Below, in pieces: positions 1-10,389 of a DNA stretch of 64,000 bases. Both the position numbers and the translations under genes were made by a program. Location: contig CALJHC010000023.1 of NCBI GenBank assembly GCA_938075415.1, positions 62,001 through 126,000 on the forward strand, read 5' to 3'. Within the stretch, counting starts at the first letter, position 1; each line of letters opens with the position of its first letter. The notes beneath the pieces were generated by a model. The model was given only the letters and a program-made list of their open reading frames with translations. It was not told the DNA's origin and searched no databases. Origin of the DNA: an uncultured Rubripirellula sp. (lineage in GTDB: Bacteria; Planctomycetota; Planctomycetia; Pirellulales; Pirellulaceae).

Positions 1-367
1 AGATACGTCCCTGATATTGTCCCCCCAATCCCTTTCGGATCTCACGTCTTAACTGCAATTTTGGGCCGGCCCATTCAGGCATCGCCTTTCGAAACGAGTG
101 AAACCCCTTGGGTGCATAATTCAAATAGGTTTCCACCAGCCGATCAAACTTTAACAACGGCTTTTCATAAAAACCGACATGATCAATTTGCGACGCCGAT
201 AAACCTGCCGTTTCAAGGCAATAGGCGATCGAGTGTTCCGGGAACGTCTCGTCATTTTTCCTTCGCGTGAATCGCTCTTCCTGAGCTGCAGCGACGACCC
301 TGCCATCCACCAGCAAGGCAGCGGCCGAATCGTGATAGAAAGCGGAGACACCAAGAATTGCCGTCAT
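1..367 (-). CDS. Carbamoyltransferase, NodU/CmcH family (N-terminal part, runs off left edge)
   Basis: Reading the minus strand from an ATG at 367 gives 122 open codons up to the window edge, so only the N-terminus is present. It starts MTAILGVSAFYHDSAAALL and continues with AAAQEERFTRRKND at about residues 30-43. This is the characteristic opening block of NodU/CmcH-type O-carbamoyltransferases, with its HDSAA stretch and EERFTR motif. These enzymes move a carbamoyl group from carbamoyl phosphate onto a hydroxyl of a sugar, antibiotic or surface glycan; the acceptor here cannot be inferred. No Shine-Dalgarno sequence is obvious, and the ATG is chosen because the conserved block begins right after it. 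The family is clear from sequence; the substrate is unknown. Confidence 0.88.
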   Translation of the reverse strand, partial: MTAILGVSAFYHDSAAALLVDGRVVAAAQEERFTRRKNDETFPEHSIAYCLETAGLSASQIDHVGFYEKPLLKFDRLVETYLNYAPKGFHSFRKAMPEWAGPKLQLRREIRKGLGGQYQGRI

Positions 368-992
368 GGAATATTCGAGACTTCAACAAAAAGGAAATTC
401 TGCCACAGCAAAGAACTCCGGTCTCCTTATAGGGTAACCCATACGCCATGCCACGGTCAGTCGGGTGGTGGCTGATCAAAACCGATGTTTCAACAATCGC
501 TCAAGGAAAAAAACCTACCTCTCAACTATCATCTGCTGCAGCTCCAACCACACCTCAGGAAAGATACTGAAAAAGGGAAGCAACCCTGCCGAACGGTGAG
601 TCCCTTCAAACACTTCGCTGCCCACACCAACAATCCAATTTGTCATCATTCCTACGCAGCCACCGTAGAAAGACACATGAATCCCTTTGCCGTTCGGTTC
701 ATTCATCTTATGCTCCAACTCTTTGCCGATGGCACAACTTCAAACGATTAAGACTATCAGGACGCCACACTTTTCAAGACGAGATTGGCCCGATCACCTG
801 GTCTTTACTTTCCGAACGTCCAACCCACACGAAACCACTACCATCAAACCCACCTTCATCTGACTCACTTGAAGTATCAAAACCGCCTCGAATCGGCTTC
901 CCAGTGGGCGACTTATCGATACCCAACAACCCTGTAAATTCGGTTTTGGAAAACAGATGGAAAGCAATGCCTTGATTCGTTAGCCTTTAGGG
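368..992. other. Spacer between divergent carbamoyltransferase and sigma-factor genes
   Basis: About 625 bases separate the two divergent starts. Short open frames exist on both strands but none has a recognisable motif or ribosome-binding site. Promoters for both flanking genes presumably lie here, but I could not pick a convincing consensus. Confidence 0.6.
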
Positions 993-1667
993 ATGCAAAA
1001 AGAACAGCCTAACGAATTCCCGAATGCGGATTCATACCTTGTATCGCAAATCAAAGACGGTGATCAAAATGCGTGGCAGCAATTGATCGACCGATATGAA
1101 GGACGATTACTCGCGTTTGTTGATTGCAGGATCAACAATCGATCGACCAGTGAGGACGTCGTACAAGATGCGTTCATCGGATTTTTAACAAGCTTGCCTA
1201 ATTACAACGAAGACCGACCACTGGAAAGTTACCTCTTTTCAATCTGCGCTTACAAACTCACTGATCACCTACGTCGTGAAGGTCGCCGGCCCCCCCTTCA
1301 AACACGAAAAGGCTCCAGTGAAGGGGGAGAGGATGCCCAGTGGGTTGGACGCGATCGTGTTGCAAGTTCGATTGCTCGAAGCGCCGAGCAGCAGCGAACA
1401 GAAGAGTCGGTGATACGTGAAGCGATTGCCGAACAAATCTCACGATGGAAAAGTAAAGATCTCTGGAAAAAGCTCATGGTGATCGAGCTTCTTTTTGTGA
1501 AGGGCAAATCGAATCAAAGCGTCGCCAATTCATTGGGACTTAGCGAACAACAAGTTGCTAACTACAAGAGTGATTTCCAAGTTCGATTACGTTCAATCAT
1601 CCAACGAATGAATTTGGAAGAAAGTTCTTTCCCGGAACTCGCTCAACCTCATTCGGACCGCAGCTGA
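993..1667 (+). CDS. Sigma-70 family (ECF-like) RNA polymerase sigma factor
   Basis: This 224-residue protein has the two-domain layout of an extracytoplasmic-function-type sigma factor. Region 2 spans roughly residues 15-90, with LIDRYEGRLLAFVDCRI, the motif SEDVVQDAFIGF typical of region 2.2, and LESYLFSICAYKLTDHLRR covering 2.3-2.4. A basic, Ser/Gly-rich linker follows at about 95-135. A helix-turn-helix like region 4 lies near 165-205 (KGKSNQSVANSLGLSEQQV). It should direct core polymerase to a specific promoter set. No anti-sigma gene is adjacent: the next gene is convergent and encodes a DUF1552 protein, so the controlling signal is unknown. The linker is longer than in compact ECF factors, as is common in planctomycetes. 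Confidence 0.85.
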   Translation: MQKEQPNEFPNADSYLVSQIKDGDQNAWQQLIDRYEGRLLAFVDCRINNRSTSEDVVQDAFIGFLTSLPNYNEDRPLESYLFSICAYKLTDHLRREGRRPPLQTRKGSSEGGEDAQWVGRDRVASSIARSAEQQRTEESVIREAIAEQISRWKSKDLWKKLMVIELLFVKGKSNQSVANSLGLSEQQVANYKSDFQVRLRSIIQRMNLEESSFPELAQPHSDRS

Positions 1668-1932
1668 TTGTTTGGAAAATCGGTAAACGCTGCCTGCATC
1701 TTTTCCGAAACAAAAACAGCATCTCGCCAAAAACGACAAAGGTCGGCGCGGACCCGAAAGGCGGTGATGAAAAGAGAGGGATCGATCCCCACGAGGATCG
1801 ACAGTTCGGGCCCACCTATCGTTGCATGTCATAATCGATCAAAAGAAACGAACATGCAACTTGAAACAGACGCATACACCCTGGATCCGACGGCCCATGC
1901 GTCGCCGATTCGATGCCAAAACGCTCAACCCG

Positions 1933-3273
1933 TCAGCCGATTAATTCTAGCCCCCGCATTGTGCCGGTACTGGTAGCGAATTGATCAACCTGCATTCCGA
2001 CACCCTGCAAAGCAGAGACGAAGAGGTTCGGCAGTGGATAATTTTTCCGCTGATCAAAAGCCAAATGCCCAGCATGCTTGAACGGTCCGCCACCAAATAA
2101 AACAGGCATGTTGCGATTGTCGTGGTTTGACGCGTTACCAAGATTACTGGTTAGCAGCACCGACGTGTTACTCAGCAAGTCACCACCCAAATCCGGTTGA
2201 TCGCGTAAACTCCGCAAGAAGTCCGCCCATTGATTGACCAAGGCTGTTTCGACCAAAGCCAGTTGCTCCAGTTTGGTTTCATCCATCCCGTGATGACTTA
2301 AGTTGTGATAGCCCTGATCGACACCTTCGATGGGAATGACGCCTCCTGCGCCGGGAAGATGCAGAGTAATGAATCGAGTGCTATCGGTCTGGATTGCAAG
2401 TTTGATCAAGTCAGACATCGTTTTCTGGCGGCCTACCAAATCGCTTGGATCATTGATGTCGACCGGTGCCTTTTGCGAAACAATTGGCTTGAGCAACTTA
2501 GCCCACTTTTCTGATTCCAGCATGCGTTTTTCGAGATCTCGCACGCTAGTAAAAAAAGCGTCCAAGTGCTCTCGATCGCCCGCCCCAAGATCACGCTGTA
2601 ATGATTTTGCTTCGGCTCCAACAAGGTCCATGATGCTACGACCTTGCCGAATTTGCATCTCCTGAGTCTCTCGACGCTGTGGAGAATCATTGATGAACAA
2701 TTGAGCAAATAAACGTGAGGCACTATCCAAAGGCGGGATCATCGCGCCATTCTCGGTGTAGCAAGGACTGGTCGATCCACCGGTGCTCAGGACCAACGAC
2801 GGAAATCGCGTTGCATCACCGAGATGTTTTGCCATGTACTGGTCAAGCGAAACCGTATTCTTTGCTCGCCCTGAGGCGCCCATGGCGGAGGCGGTCAAAA
2901 TACTCGCCTCCGCACGATGACCTCCGGTGACTCCCGGATGTGACACTCCGGAAAAGACCGTAAAGCGATCACGAACATCATTCATACCTGTCAGGTAACG
3001 CGATGCTTGATAGTCTTTGCCGCTCCCCGACGGAACAAGATTTTTTGAAACTAAACCGAGCCCCAAAGTGACCGCGACAAAGCGTTTCGGAGCAGTCTCT
3101 GCGGTATTGGCCATCGCAGGCTGCATCGCGGACAACCACGGCAACCCCATGGCAACGCCGCTACCGCGAAGAACACTGCGGCGATGAAGAGATCGACCTC
3201 CAACAAAACGTCCAAAGTCAAGTTTTGATGATAGATTCGCTGACATCGGTTTCTCTAATGGATTTTTCGCCAT
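1933..3273 (-). CDS. DUF1552 family secreted protein
   Basis: The 446-residue product starts 3 bases after the stop of the upstream DUF1592 gene, so the two are almost certainly co-transcribed. The N-terminus carries [20 protein letters not shown] at about residues 31-50, a twin-arginine-like signal region followed by a hydrophobic stretch, which suggests Tat export. The rest matches the DUF1552 family, with the [17 protein letters not shown] opening, the [13 protein letters not shown] block and the [20 protein letters not shown] segment. DUF1552 proteins are encoded beside DUF1587/1592/1588/1585 haem-motif proteins throughout Planctomycetes; their biochemical role is not established. Met10 is an alternative start, but Met1 keeps the tight spacing to the upstream stop. 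Confidence 0.9.
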   Translation of the reverse strand: MAKNPLEKPMSANLSSKLDFGRFVGGRSLHRRSVLRGSGVAMGLPWLSAMQPAMANTAETAPKRFVAVTLGLGLVSKNLVPSGSGKDYQASRYLTGMNDVRDRFTVFSGVSHPGVTGGHRAEASILTASAMGASGRAKNTVSLDQYMAKHLGDATRFPSLVLSTGGSTSPCYTENGAMIPPLDSASRLFAQLFINDSPQRRETQEMQIRQGRSIMDLVGAEAKSLQRDLGAGDREHLDAFFTSVRDLEKRMLESEKWAKLLKPIVSQKAPVDINDPSDLVGRQKTMSDLIKLAIQTDSTRFITLHLPGAGGVIPIEGVDQGYHNLSHHGMDETKLEQLALVETALVNQWADFLRSLRDQPDLGGDLLSNTSVLLTSNLGNASNHDNRNMPVLFGGGPFKHAGHLAFDQRKNYPLPNLFVSALQGVGMQVDQFATSTGTMRGLELIG

Positions 3274-3276
3274 GAC

Positions 3277-5778
3277 TTACTTCGTCAAGAATAATGAGCT
3301 GGTTACAACCGCGTTCAAGATAGAACGAACACCATACCCACCGCTCTGGGTACTTTGAATAATCTCTTCTAGTTCGCGTCGATCCGAAAACGTCACCTCA
3401 TGTCCCGTTCCATAGACAATCAATTTTTCGGCAAAGTTGCGGGCAATCGATTCGCTATTCTCCGAAAGTAGCTGCCTAAATTGCTCGAAACCCTCGAAAC
3501 TTCGGCCATCAGGCATTGAACCACTCGCATCGACTTCTGGCCCTTTCTTTGAACGACCTTTCAAAGCCACTGGATAGGTGGTGCGCCACCGTCCGGCTGC
3601 GTCGAAATTTTCAAGAGCATAACCGGCAGGATCTGTTTTAATGTGGCAACTTTGACAGGCTACATCTGACAGGTGCAGTTCCAATTGTTCGCGAATCGTT
3701 CTTGCGCCACGAATATCGGGTTCAACCGCCGGCACATTCTCCGGTGGTGGTGGAATATCGATCCCCAATAACCGCTCCGAAACCCAAACACCACGAAGCA
3801 CCGGTGAGGTATTCGTTCCGTTGGCTGTTACTTTCAAAAGAGAACCATGAGCAAGTAAGCCACCACGATGAGAATCCGAGGTCAACTTTACTCTTCGCAA
3901 GGCATCACCCTGAACGCCTCCAATCCCGTAATACCTCGCCAGACGGCTGTTCAGATAGGTGTAATCAGCGTCCAGCAAACGCGCGGCGGGGGCGTTCCGA
4001 TCAAAAATTGACTGTAAAAACTCATGGGTTTCATCAAGCATCGCATTCTGCACCACCACATCAAAGTCGCGATGCAGTTTACGATCCGGTTCAGTGAAAT
4101 CAATGTCTGCAAGGTCAAGCCACTGATCAGAAAAATCCGCGATGAAACGTCGTCCCTTGGGATCCTTGATCAGCCGACCAACTTGTGAAAGGATTTGTTT
4201 TTGTGATGGGGTTCCTCTACCATCCGCCCACTCAAACAACGCATCATCCGGCATGCTATTCCAAACCAGATAACTCAAGCGACTGGCGATCGCATCAGCA
4301 TCCAGATGCCCCACCGGTTCGACAAAATAAAGAAATCGGGGAGAACACAAAATTGATCGATAGGTTGAAAGTAGGGCGTCAACGAGATTCTTCCCAACTT
4401 TCAACTCAGCGTTAAGCCAGTCCAAATAGGGCTGCATTTGCTGCGTGTCAAGCTGTCGCCGGAACGCGCGACGCACGAACTTGCGCAACTGAATTTCCGC
4501 ATCGTCGGCAGCGTTCTGACCGTCATAGCGAATCGTACCGACATCTCGGTCGATGATTAATTGCAGATTGCCAAACAATCGACTCTGAACGAGCTCACTT
4601 CCCCCCGAGGGATAAATCGCTTTCATTTCCATGGAATGCAAAGCAACACCGGGAACGTTCTGCGGGCCACCCTCACCCACCCCAACCTGACCACCGCGAA
4701 ATGAGGCTCGCTTTAGGGTCACGTCAGCAGGACGAATCTCAATCATGTGCCCCGCTGGCAGCCAAGCCTCCATCGTGTGCTCGGTTCGCTTCTCAGTTGC
4801 CTCAAACGATCCAATCCAATTCATCAGCGGAGCACCGCTGGTGCACTGACCGCTTCGCACCGAACACCAAACACCTCCTGTCAAAGGTTGCTTCACGGCC
4901 GAGGCAGAAAACTTGATCCGATACCAGCCACTTTCACGAACCGTTGTCGAGGTGATTCGCCCATAGAAGGTTAAACCGCTCGACCACACGACTGCCGCTC
5001 CATCAAACATTTCTGGATCACGACATCGTCTTCGAGGATTGTCCCTGGCTAGATCGATGGCATCGTATTGTCGTCGAAATGGATTCGACCGATCCGTGAT
5101 CCGGCGCATCGCGTCTTTTAATGCGGCATCAACCACGTCCAAATGATTCTGCAATAAAAAATGAGACATGGACTGCGATTCGGCGATGCCATTGAAGCCT
5201 TCAACACGAGGCTCTTTTGGCATCAGATTGGCCAATGGACGGTCAATCGCCAACAGATCATGAAGCGTGCGTTCCAGCTGCAAATTCGTCAGACGCCTTG
5301 ATCGCACACGACCCATTTCTTGGTGTTGCACGCGTTCATACCGTTCAATGCTCGAGCATAATTGCTTGAGAAACTCCTGAGCATCAGTCGGCGAAACCGT
5401 TACTTCGTCCGGTGGAGGCATCTCATGGGCGGCAACACGGTCATGAATCCTGACCCAGTCCTCAAGACGAAGATCGAGCGAATCGGTTTCACTCGCGTTG
5501 GAAAGATCCAGCCCGGCCTCAGCAGATGCACCTTCATGACAGTCCACGCAAAACCTGTCAAGAAAACCTCGGACCTGATCTGGCATCACGAGGGTTGATG
5601 ACGAATCTGCCGCAACTTGATCCCTTGAACTAATCATCAAGAAACAAAACATCACCAGCATCAATACCAACATCCAATTCGCAACCCTTCGCACCATCAG
5701 TGCTGGATAGTTTGGGCTTACTGGCTGTTTGATGCCTGGGTTCATACGTCGCCAACTTACTGGGAAGGTTGGATTCAA
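3277..5778 (-). CDS. DUF1592/DUF1588/DUF1585 planctomycete haem-motif protein
   Basis: This 833-residue protein has a hydrophobic membrane or signal segment at about residues 33-50 (WMLVLMLVMFCFLMISS). A haem-binding CVDCH motif follows at 77-81, within the cytochrome-like N-terminal domain found before DUF1587. The middle covers DUF1587 (LTNLQLERTLHDLL), a carbohydrate-binding-like insert and DUF1592. DUF1588 comes near residues 650-740 with GSLLKVTANGTNTSPVLRG, then a second CxxCH (CQSCH near residue 708), and DUF1585 at the end. Two CxxCH motifs suggest covalent haem and an electron-transfer or oxidase role outside the cytoplasm; the substrate is unknown. It forms an operon with the DUF1552 gene 3 bases downstream. 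Met28 would place the membrane segment closer to the N-terminus and is a plausible alternative start. Confidence 0.9.
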   Translation of the reverse strand: MNPTFPVSWRRMNPGIKQPVSPNYPALMVRRVANWMLVLMLVMFCFLMISSRDQVAADSSSTLVMPDQVRGFLDRFCVDCHEGASAEAGLDLSNASETDSLDLRLEDWVRIHDRVAAHEMPPPDEVTVSPTDAQEFLKQLCSSIERYERVQHQEMGRVRSRRLTNLQLERTLHDLLAIDRPLANLMPKEPRVEGFNGIAESQSMSHFLLQNHLDVVDAALKDAMRRITDRSNPFRRQYDAIDLARDNPRRRCRDPEMFDGAAVVWSSGLTFYGRITSTTVRESGWYRIKFSASAVKQPLTGGVWCSVRSGQCTSGAPLMNWIGSFEATEKRTEHTMEAWLPAGHMIEIRPADVTLKRASFRGGQVGVGEGGPQNVPGVALHSMEMKAIYPSGGSELVQSRLFGNLQLIIDRDVGTIRYDGQNAADDAEIQLRKFVRRAFRRQLDTQQMQPYLDWLNAELKVGKNLVDALLSTYRSILCSPRFLYFVEPVGHLDADAIASRLSYLVWNSMPDDALFEWADGRGTPSQKQILSQVGRLIKDPKGRRFIADFSDQWLDLADIDFTEPDRKLHRDFDVVVQNAMLDETHEFLQSIFDRNAPAARLLDADYTYLNSRLARYYGIGGVQGDALRRVKLTSDSHRGGLLAHGSLLKVTANGTNTSPVLRGVWVSERLLGIDIPPPPENVPAVEPDIRGARTIREQLELHLSDVACQSCHIKTDPAGYALENFDAAGRWRTTYPVALKGRSKKGPEVDASGSMPDGRSFEGFEQFRQLLSENSESIARNFAEKLIVYGTGHEVTFSDRRELEEIIQSTQSGGYGVRSILNAVVTSSLFLTK

Positions 5779-6479
5779 TTCTGACGAGAGTTGCGGTCAA
5801 CTTTTGACAAGTCACTCTCTTTGACGCTGGTCAAGGAGGATGTCATTTTGGTGGGAAAATCAAGCAGATTATCGTTGAGCAACTGCGGGTGGAAACATGG
5901 GTTAAAACACGTCCTCAGAGACTCTATCGAACCGGCAACAACCGGCTGTAAACCGCAATCATAAAGTCCGATCAACAGCTGTCGACGTCAATTCTTCCGC
6001 TTCATCAGTTTAGTGGAAGGCGTTTGCTTTATCAGGCAAATTCCCCGTGAATCACAGGTTGTTGGGGACAAATCAGAGGATGTCACCAGATCCAATGAAT
6101 CAACACTGAACTGATGTCACCCTCAAGGATTTCGAGGGGAGCCACCGACCACCCTGTTCACTGTCAACAAAATGTTTTCCAAAAGAAAAAATTTCGCAAA
6201 AAGGGTGCTCAATTCAATGGATCGCAGCACTCGTTCATCGGCATCATGATGCGAAACATGAGGCATATCTCTCATTCGCCTGTACCCTAGAAGTCAGCAC
6301 CAAGATCAACCCAACTCACCTGAACTTAACGCAATTCGAGGCGATGAGAAAAAAACTCGCTTGGTCAAGGCAGCGAATGGATGATTCCTACGCGAAGATT
6401 CATAGCAACTCACAATGCTGTCAGTGAATGAAATTATCACTTCGGCATTCGAATTGACTAAGTGGATATGTCGGAAGTA
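5779..6479. other. Spacer without recognisable genes
   Basis: About 700 bases lie between the DUF1592 start and the end of the next minus-strand gene. No frame with family-like sequence, no RNA gene and no strong terminator hairpin is visible. Confidence 0.55.
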
Positions 6480-9400
6480 CTACTCCCCCATCGGCTCAAG
6501 TCCGGTGGTTCCCTGCAGTGATGCCAGGTAGTTGGTATCGCCCGCCTCAGCGAGTTTCCTCTCCGCAAATTCAAGACGCGACTTGAGGTCAAGCTCAGAG
6601 GCGAAATCATAATGATTAGCCTGTGCAAGGTAGCCTCGAATATTTCCTGCCATCTGTTCCCAATGCTTCACATCACGTTGCTGCTTTGCCGCAAGTCGCT
6701 GCTGGTACCACTCGCTTTGGATCAGGTAATCACGAGTAAAAAGTTTTCGCACGTCAGGATCATTAATCGTTTTACCGTTGTAGCTACCATTTGCCATCAA
6801 ACTTAGAACCGCCTGAAGAGGTGGGCAAGCCATTTCATATCCCCCGTCCTCCATGTAAAGCGAGGCGACCCTTTGCTGAGCCTCTGCAATGTGCAGTAGA
6901 CCATCGGCGAACGAAGCGGGGTCTTGTGACTCGGGCTGCAAGATATCTTGGGTAAAAACTTTGGCAGGGTTATCAAAAACGCGTCCCAAGTAGCGTCGAA
7001 CAAACTTTTCAGTGATTCGATAACCAAGACGGCTGGCAGGAATCGCGTTTCCATCTTTTTCAAAGTCTTCAATTTTTTCCAGCATCCCGGATTCAATCAT
7101 CTGCTGCGGATCACGTTCTTCCGGTGACATTCGGCACCAGACTTCGGGAATCAGTAAAGAGATGTCATGCCCGACCTCAAAGCGAGAACCAACGTGTCCC
7201 GCCGGAGTGCTGAACCCACCCAACTCGGTCAGAATCATGGAGACAACCAGCGAATTCAAATCGATTGCAGGTAACAACGCATTGAAGGGCCCTTTGGTTA
7301 ACGCGCCTTCGCTGCCGGCCCCTGTTGTGCTGGGGCTCTTGCCGGTCAGTGAGCAAACGTAATCCATCAACAATTCAGGTAATTCCTGAAAATGCAAGGG
7401 TGAGTAAACGGCCAGTGACCGAAATCCAGCAACTGGATCAGGAGGATTATTACGTCTTCCACTCAACACAGCACCGACGGGAACGACCACCGGCGCATTT
7501 TGGGAAAGGCATCTCCCCAACTGCATCCCTCTCATCGCGACATAGCTGTCTCGATCATTGACCAGATCGGGACGGTCTTGCAAGTAACGCGGATTCTTGG
7601 TTGGTTGACCGTCAACAATTCTTGGGTTAGCCGTGCTGACAACATAGCTATTTTCCAGAACAGCTGCGCGACCAAGCAAGTCCTCCATTGGCCCACTGAA
7701 CTTATCGAATTCGATCGCATCTTGAACAATCTCTTTGACGGTCTGCGTTGGGATTGGCTCAAAGTTGCTGATGAAATTCCCGGGGCGCGACAGATCCCAT
7801 TCCGTTTGTTTGTCCAAACCACGGTGTACCGCGTCATCGGGTCGTTGGAAGAGCCGATACTCACAGTTTTCAACGATCTTATAACTCTCAGCACTCGCGA
7901 CAGCCGATCCAACCTGATTCACGGCATTGGATGGAACAACCGTGCTGCAACTGATATCGTCTTCACGCTGCACTTTATCGGCTGCGATGAAGTCCTGACG
8001 CAGCTTGAAGGTTCTCCAACGCGATGCATCCAGGCCAACCCGCAGGTACGTTCCAACCAGCGATCGGTCACCCATCTTTAGTTCATGCCCGGGCGACCCG
8101 TTAACAATATCGACACCAAAATATTGCTTCCACTCACTTTCCATTCCGGGGCCAATGAAGCGTTTAATGATTAATGCCAGAGCATAGACGTGCTCCGGAA
8201 TTGAATTAAGCCACTCATTAAATTCCTCACTGTAATTAGGTTGAGGAGTGAGGAGTTGGATCATGCTTCCCAAACTGCGTGTCGGATCCAAAACACCACG
8301 ACTTGGGCGGTCCTTGTAGTCGGGCTTATCGTCAGTTTCGCGCTTCCAACGGTCCTGATAATTGCGATTGAAAATTGCATCAATCCATTCAAAATCCTTC
8401 TCAACATCCGCGACAAAAACCGGACCGTAAAGCATGTAATCCCGAAGGCTTTTGCTAATTTCGCTTTTACCACCACCGCTCACCGTGCATGGCTTGTGGC
8501 AAAAAACTCCCTCAGATGTGGTTCCTATCAATCGCCATGATGGTGCAGCAGGATGTTTTTCAAGCCGGACCTTGTAACCACTCGGTGAAATGTAAATGCA
8601 TTGTGGCGAAAGTGTGATCCGTTGCTCTTGTCCATCCTTGACCCACTTAACACACCTTTCCTTCAAATTGGCACTCGCGGTCTCTGGAATGTAGATCACC
8701 GATGGGTAACGTCGATCAATCCCATAGCCCTCGGGTTGCACGTCAATGAACGACGGATATTCCTTGGCAATTTCTTCAAAGTCACGGCCCTGATAGAGGC
8801 GACTGTTCACGGTGAAAACCTCACCGAGTGAATAGGACGCAAAAGCGAGAGCACCTCCGGCGTGTTCCTCCTCTGAATTCCCCATCAAGTTGGTGGCGTA
8901 GCTAATCTGAGTTTTCACTTCTTTCTTGCAGTAACCGTAATAATTATCTGCGATAAGTGTTACCACGACCCCATCCAGATCACGACATGTCAGCTTGAAA
9001 GCGCCGCCATCGTTGTACCGTTCAGCCGGATCCCTCCAGCACATTGAATCAGCACGCTGCCGCTCGGTTGCGTCATCCCAGTGAGGCAATCCCAACTCTT
9101 TCTTTGTTAGGTGAATCAAATGGGGAGCAAGAATTACACAACCAGTATGCCCTGACCAACCATGAACGTCCAAAGCCGCATCATTGGCGGCGATTAGTGG
9201 ATCGCCGGCGTTACCAAATATCGACTCGACAAAATCCAAATTACTCACCAATGCGCCAGGCACATAAAAACGCACCTCCATTGATTTTGCGTCACTCAAA
9301 CCAGGCACTTCCGGGCAGACCAGCGGACGCAGTAGCAAGGAAACCCATGAGTTTGATGGCTGACTTAATTGAGAAGTGTAGGGCAGCACCGTCAGGTCCT

Positions 9401-10142
9401 TGGGCGGACTCATCGCCGCTTGGAAAAGCCGTACAAAAACCCCACGCGGCACCGATCGTTTATCCGCAGGGATCGGCAAACCACCTTCGGCAACGTGAAA
9501 GGTCCCCGCGGTTGTTCGTCGATCTGCCTTGGGATTATTCAAGACACCGTTGAGACACCGATACGAGGACACCAATTCATTTTGGAATTCGTTCGCCGCC
9601 AACGGCAAGCTCAACTCCCTCGCCATGCCATGTCGATCCAGAGTCAGCGAGCGGCTTGGCAACCGAAGTGAGTTACCGTCAAGTTGATCTTCAAAATGGC
9701 GGTTCAGGAAAGCCTCAATTCGTTCGTCAATTGGCGCTCGGTACTCAGCAAGCAGGTGATTTTTCTCCCGCAGACTCTCTAGAATTCCAGCCGAAAAAGT
9801 TGCCATCTCGTCGGATTTGGCGTTGTCGCTCGGTGGCGCCAACCCAGCGGAGGCCATCTGAAATGCGATATAACTTCGCAGACGATCTTGCTCGAATTGA
9901 TTGGCTGAGATATCTCGGTCCCAACCAAGGGCTCGCTGCATTTCCTGAGCATCATTGATCAAATTTGCCACGGCAACTTCTCCCCAGTCCTGTATTTCAG
10001 TTCTTCCTCCGCTTCCCGCACAACATAACAAATCAATCGCCGAAACTCGGACCCCCCACCCGGCGATGTGGTGCAAATGGCTGCCACGAAGAGGCTCGGA
10101 GACACACCAACGTTGAAGCAGGTGCCGTAGGGCAGTCATCAC
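6480..10142 (-). CDS. Pyrophosphate-dependent phosphoenolpyruvate carboxykinase (PPi-PEPCK) family
   Basis: The 1220-residue length and conserved blocks fit the PPi-type PEP carboxykinases known from Propionibacterium and Entamoeba (about 1140 residues), which interconvert oxaloacetate plus pyrophosphate with PEP, phosphate and CO2. Blocks visible in order are WSGHTGCVILAPHLIHLTKK, YGYCKKEVKTQISYATN near residue 405, EEEHAGGALAF, the glycine-rich CHKPCTVSGGGKSEISKS near residue 555, GRRNNPPDPV, LTGKSPSTTGAGSEGALTKG and a final RLGYRITEKFVRRYLGRVF. I recognise these from memory of the family, not from a search. The protein is unrelated in length to ATP- or GTP-dependent PEPCK. It stands alone on the minus strand, divergent from the ThuA-like gene. 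Expected role: cytosolic anaplerosis or gluconeogenesis using PPi released by biosynthesis. Confidence 0.82.
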   Translation of the reverse strand: MMTALRHLLQRWCVSEPLRGSHLHHIAGWGVRVSAIDLLCCAGSGGRTEIQDWGEVAVANLINDAQEMQRALGWDRDISANQFEQDRLRSYIAFQMASAGLAPPSDNAKSDEMATFSAGILESLREKNHLLAEYRAPIDERIEAFLNRHFEDQLDGNSLRLPSRSLTLDRHGMARELSLPLAANEFQNELVSSYRCLNGVLNNPKADRRTTAGTFHVAEGGLPIPADKRSVPRGVFVRLFQAAMSPPKDLTVLPYTSQLSQPSNSWVSLLLRPLVCPEVPGLSDAKSMEVRFYVPGALVSNLDFVESIFGNAGDPLIAANDAALDVHGWSGHTGCVILAPHLIHLTKKELGLPHWDDATERQRADSMCWRDPAERYNDGGAFKLTCRDLDGVVVTLIADNYYGYCKKEVKTQISYATNLMGNSEEEHAGGALAFASYSLGEVFTVNSRLYQGRDFEEIAKEYPSFIDVQPEGYGIDRRYPSVIYIPETASANLKERCVKWVKDGQEQRITLSPQCIYISPSGYKVRLEKHPAAPSWRLIGTTSEGVFCHKPCTVSGGGKSEISKSLRDYMLYGPVFVADVEKDFEWIDAIFNRNYQDRWKRETDDKPDYKDRPSRGVLDPTRSLGSMIQLLTPQPNYSEEFNEWLNSIPEHVYALALIIKRFIGPGMESEWKQYFGVDIVNGSPGHELKMGDRSLVGTYLRVGLDASRWRTFKLRQDFIAADKVQREDDISCSTVVPSNAVNQVGSAVASAESYKIVENCEYRLFQRPDDAVHRGLDKQTEWDLSRPGNFISNFEPIPTQTVKEIVQDAIEFDKFSGPMEDLLGRAAVLENSYVVSTANPRIVDGQPTKNPRYLQDRPDLVNDRDSYVAMRGMQLGRCLSQNAPVVVPVGAVLSGRRNNPPDPVAGFRSLAVYSPLHFQELPELLMDYVCSLTGKSPSTTGAGSEGALTKGPFNALLPAIDLNSLVVSMILTELGGFSTPAGHVGSRFEVGHDISLLIPEVWCRMSPEERDPQQMIESGMLEKIEDFEKDGNAIPASRLGYRITEKFVRRYLGRVFDNPAKVFTQDILQPESQDPASFADGLLHIAEAQQRVASLYMEDGGYEMACPPLQAVLSLMANGSYNGKTINDPDVRKLFTRDYLIQSEWYQQRLAAKQQRDVKHWEQMAGNIRGYLAQANHYDFASELDLKSRLEFAERKLAEAGDTNYLASLQGTTGLEPMGE

Positions 10143-10292
10143 CGGCAGTGAGATCCCCAGTAAGCAAATGACAGAGGAATCGGCTCAGTTTTGGTGTTTT
10201 TTAACAGGGAAATCTTTTCCATGCGACGAGCAGTCTCAGGCACCTGCCACATTCTTCTCGCATTTTTTGTGATCACGAGCTTTTCTCGAGAG

Positions 10293-10330
10293 GCTGAATT
10301 GGGTGCAACACCCGTTGCACCCAATTCAGC
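10293..10330. repeat. Perfect 16-bp inverted repeat, 6-base loop
   Basis: GCTGAATTGGGTGCAA at 10293-10308 is followed by the loop CACCCG and its exact reverse complement at 10315-10330. There is no T-run on either side, so it does not look like an intrinsic terminator. It could be a dispersed REP-like element or a protein-binding palindrome. Confidence 0.85.
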
Positions 10331-10389
10331 ATACGTCAAGGTTTTGAAGTTAAGATGCGCGATGAGGTCCCAGATCACAGACAGCGATC

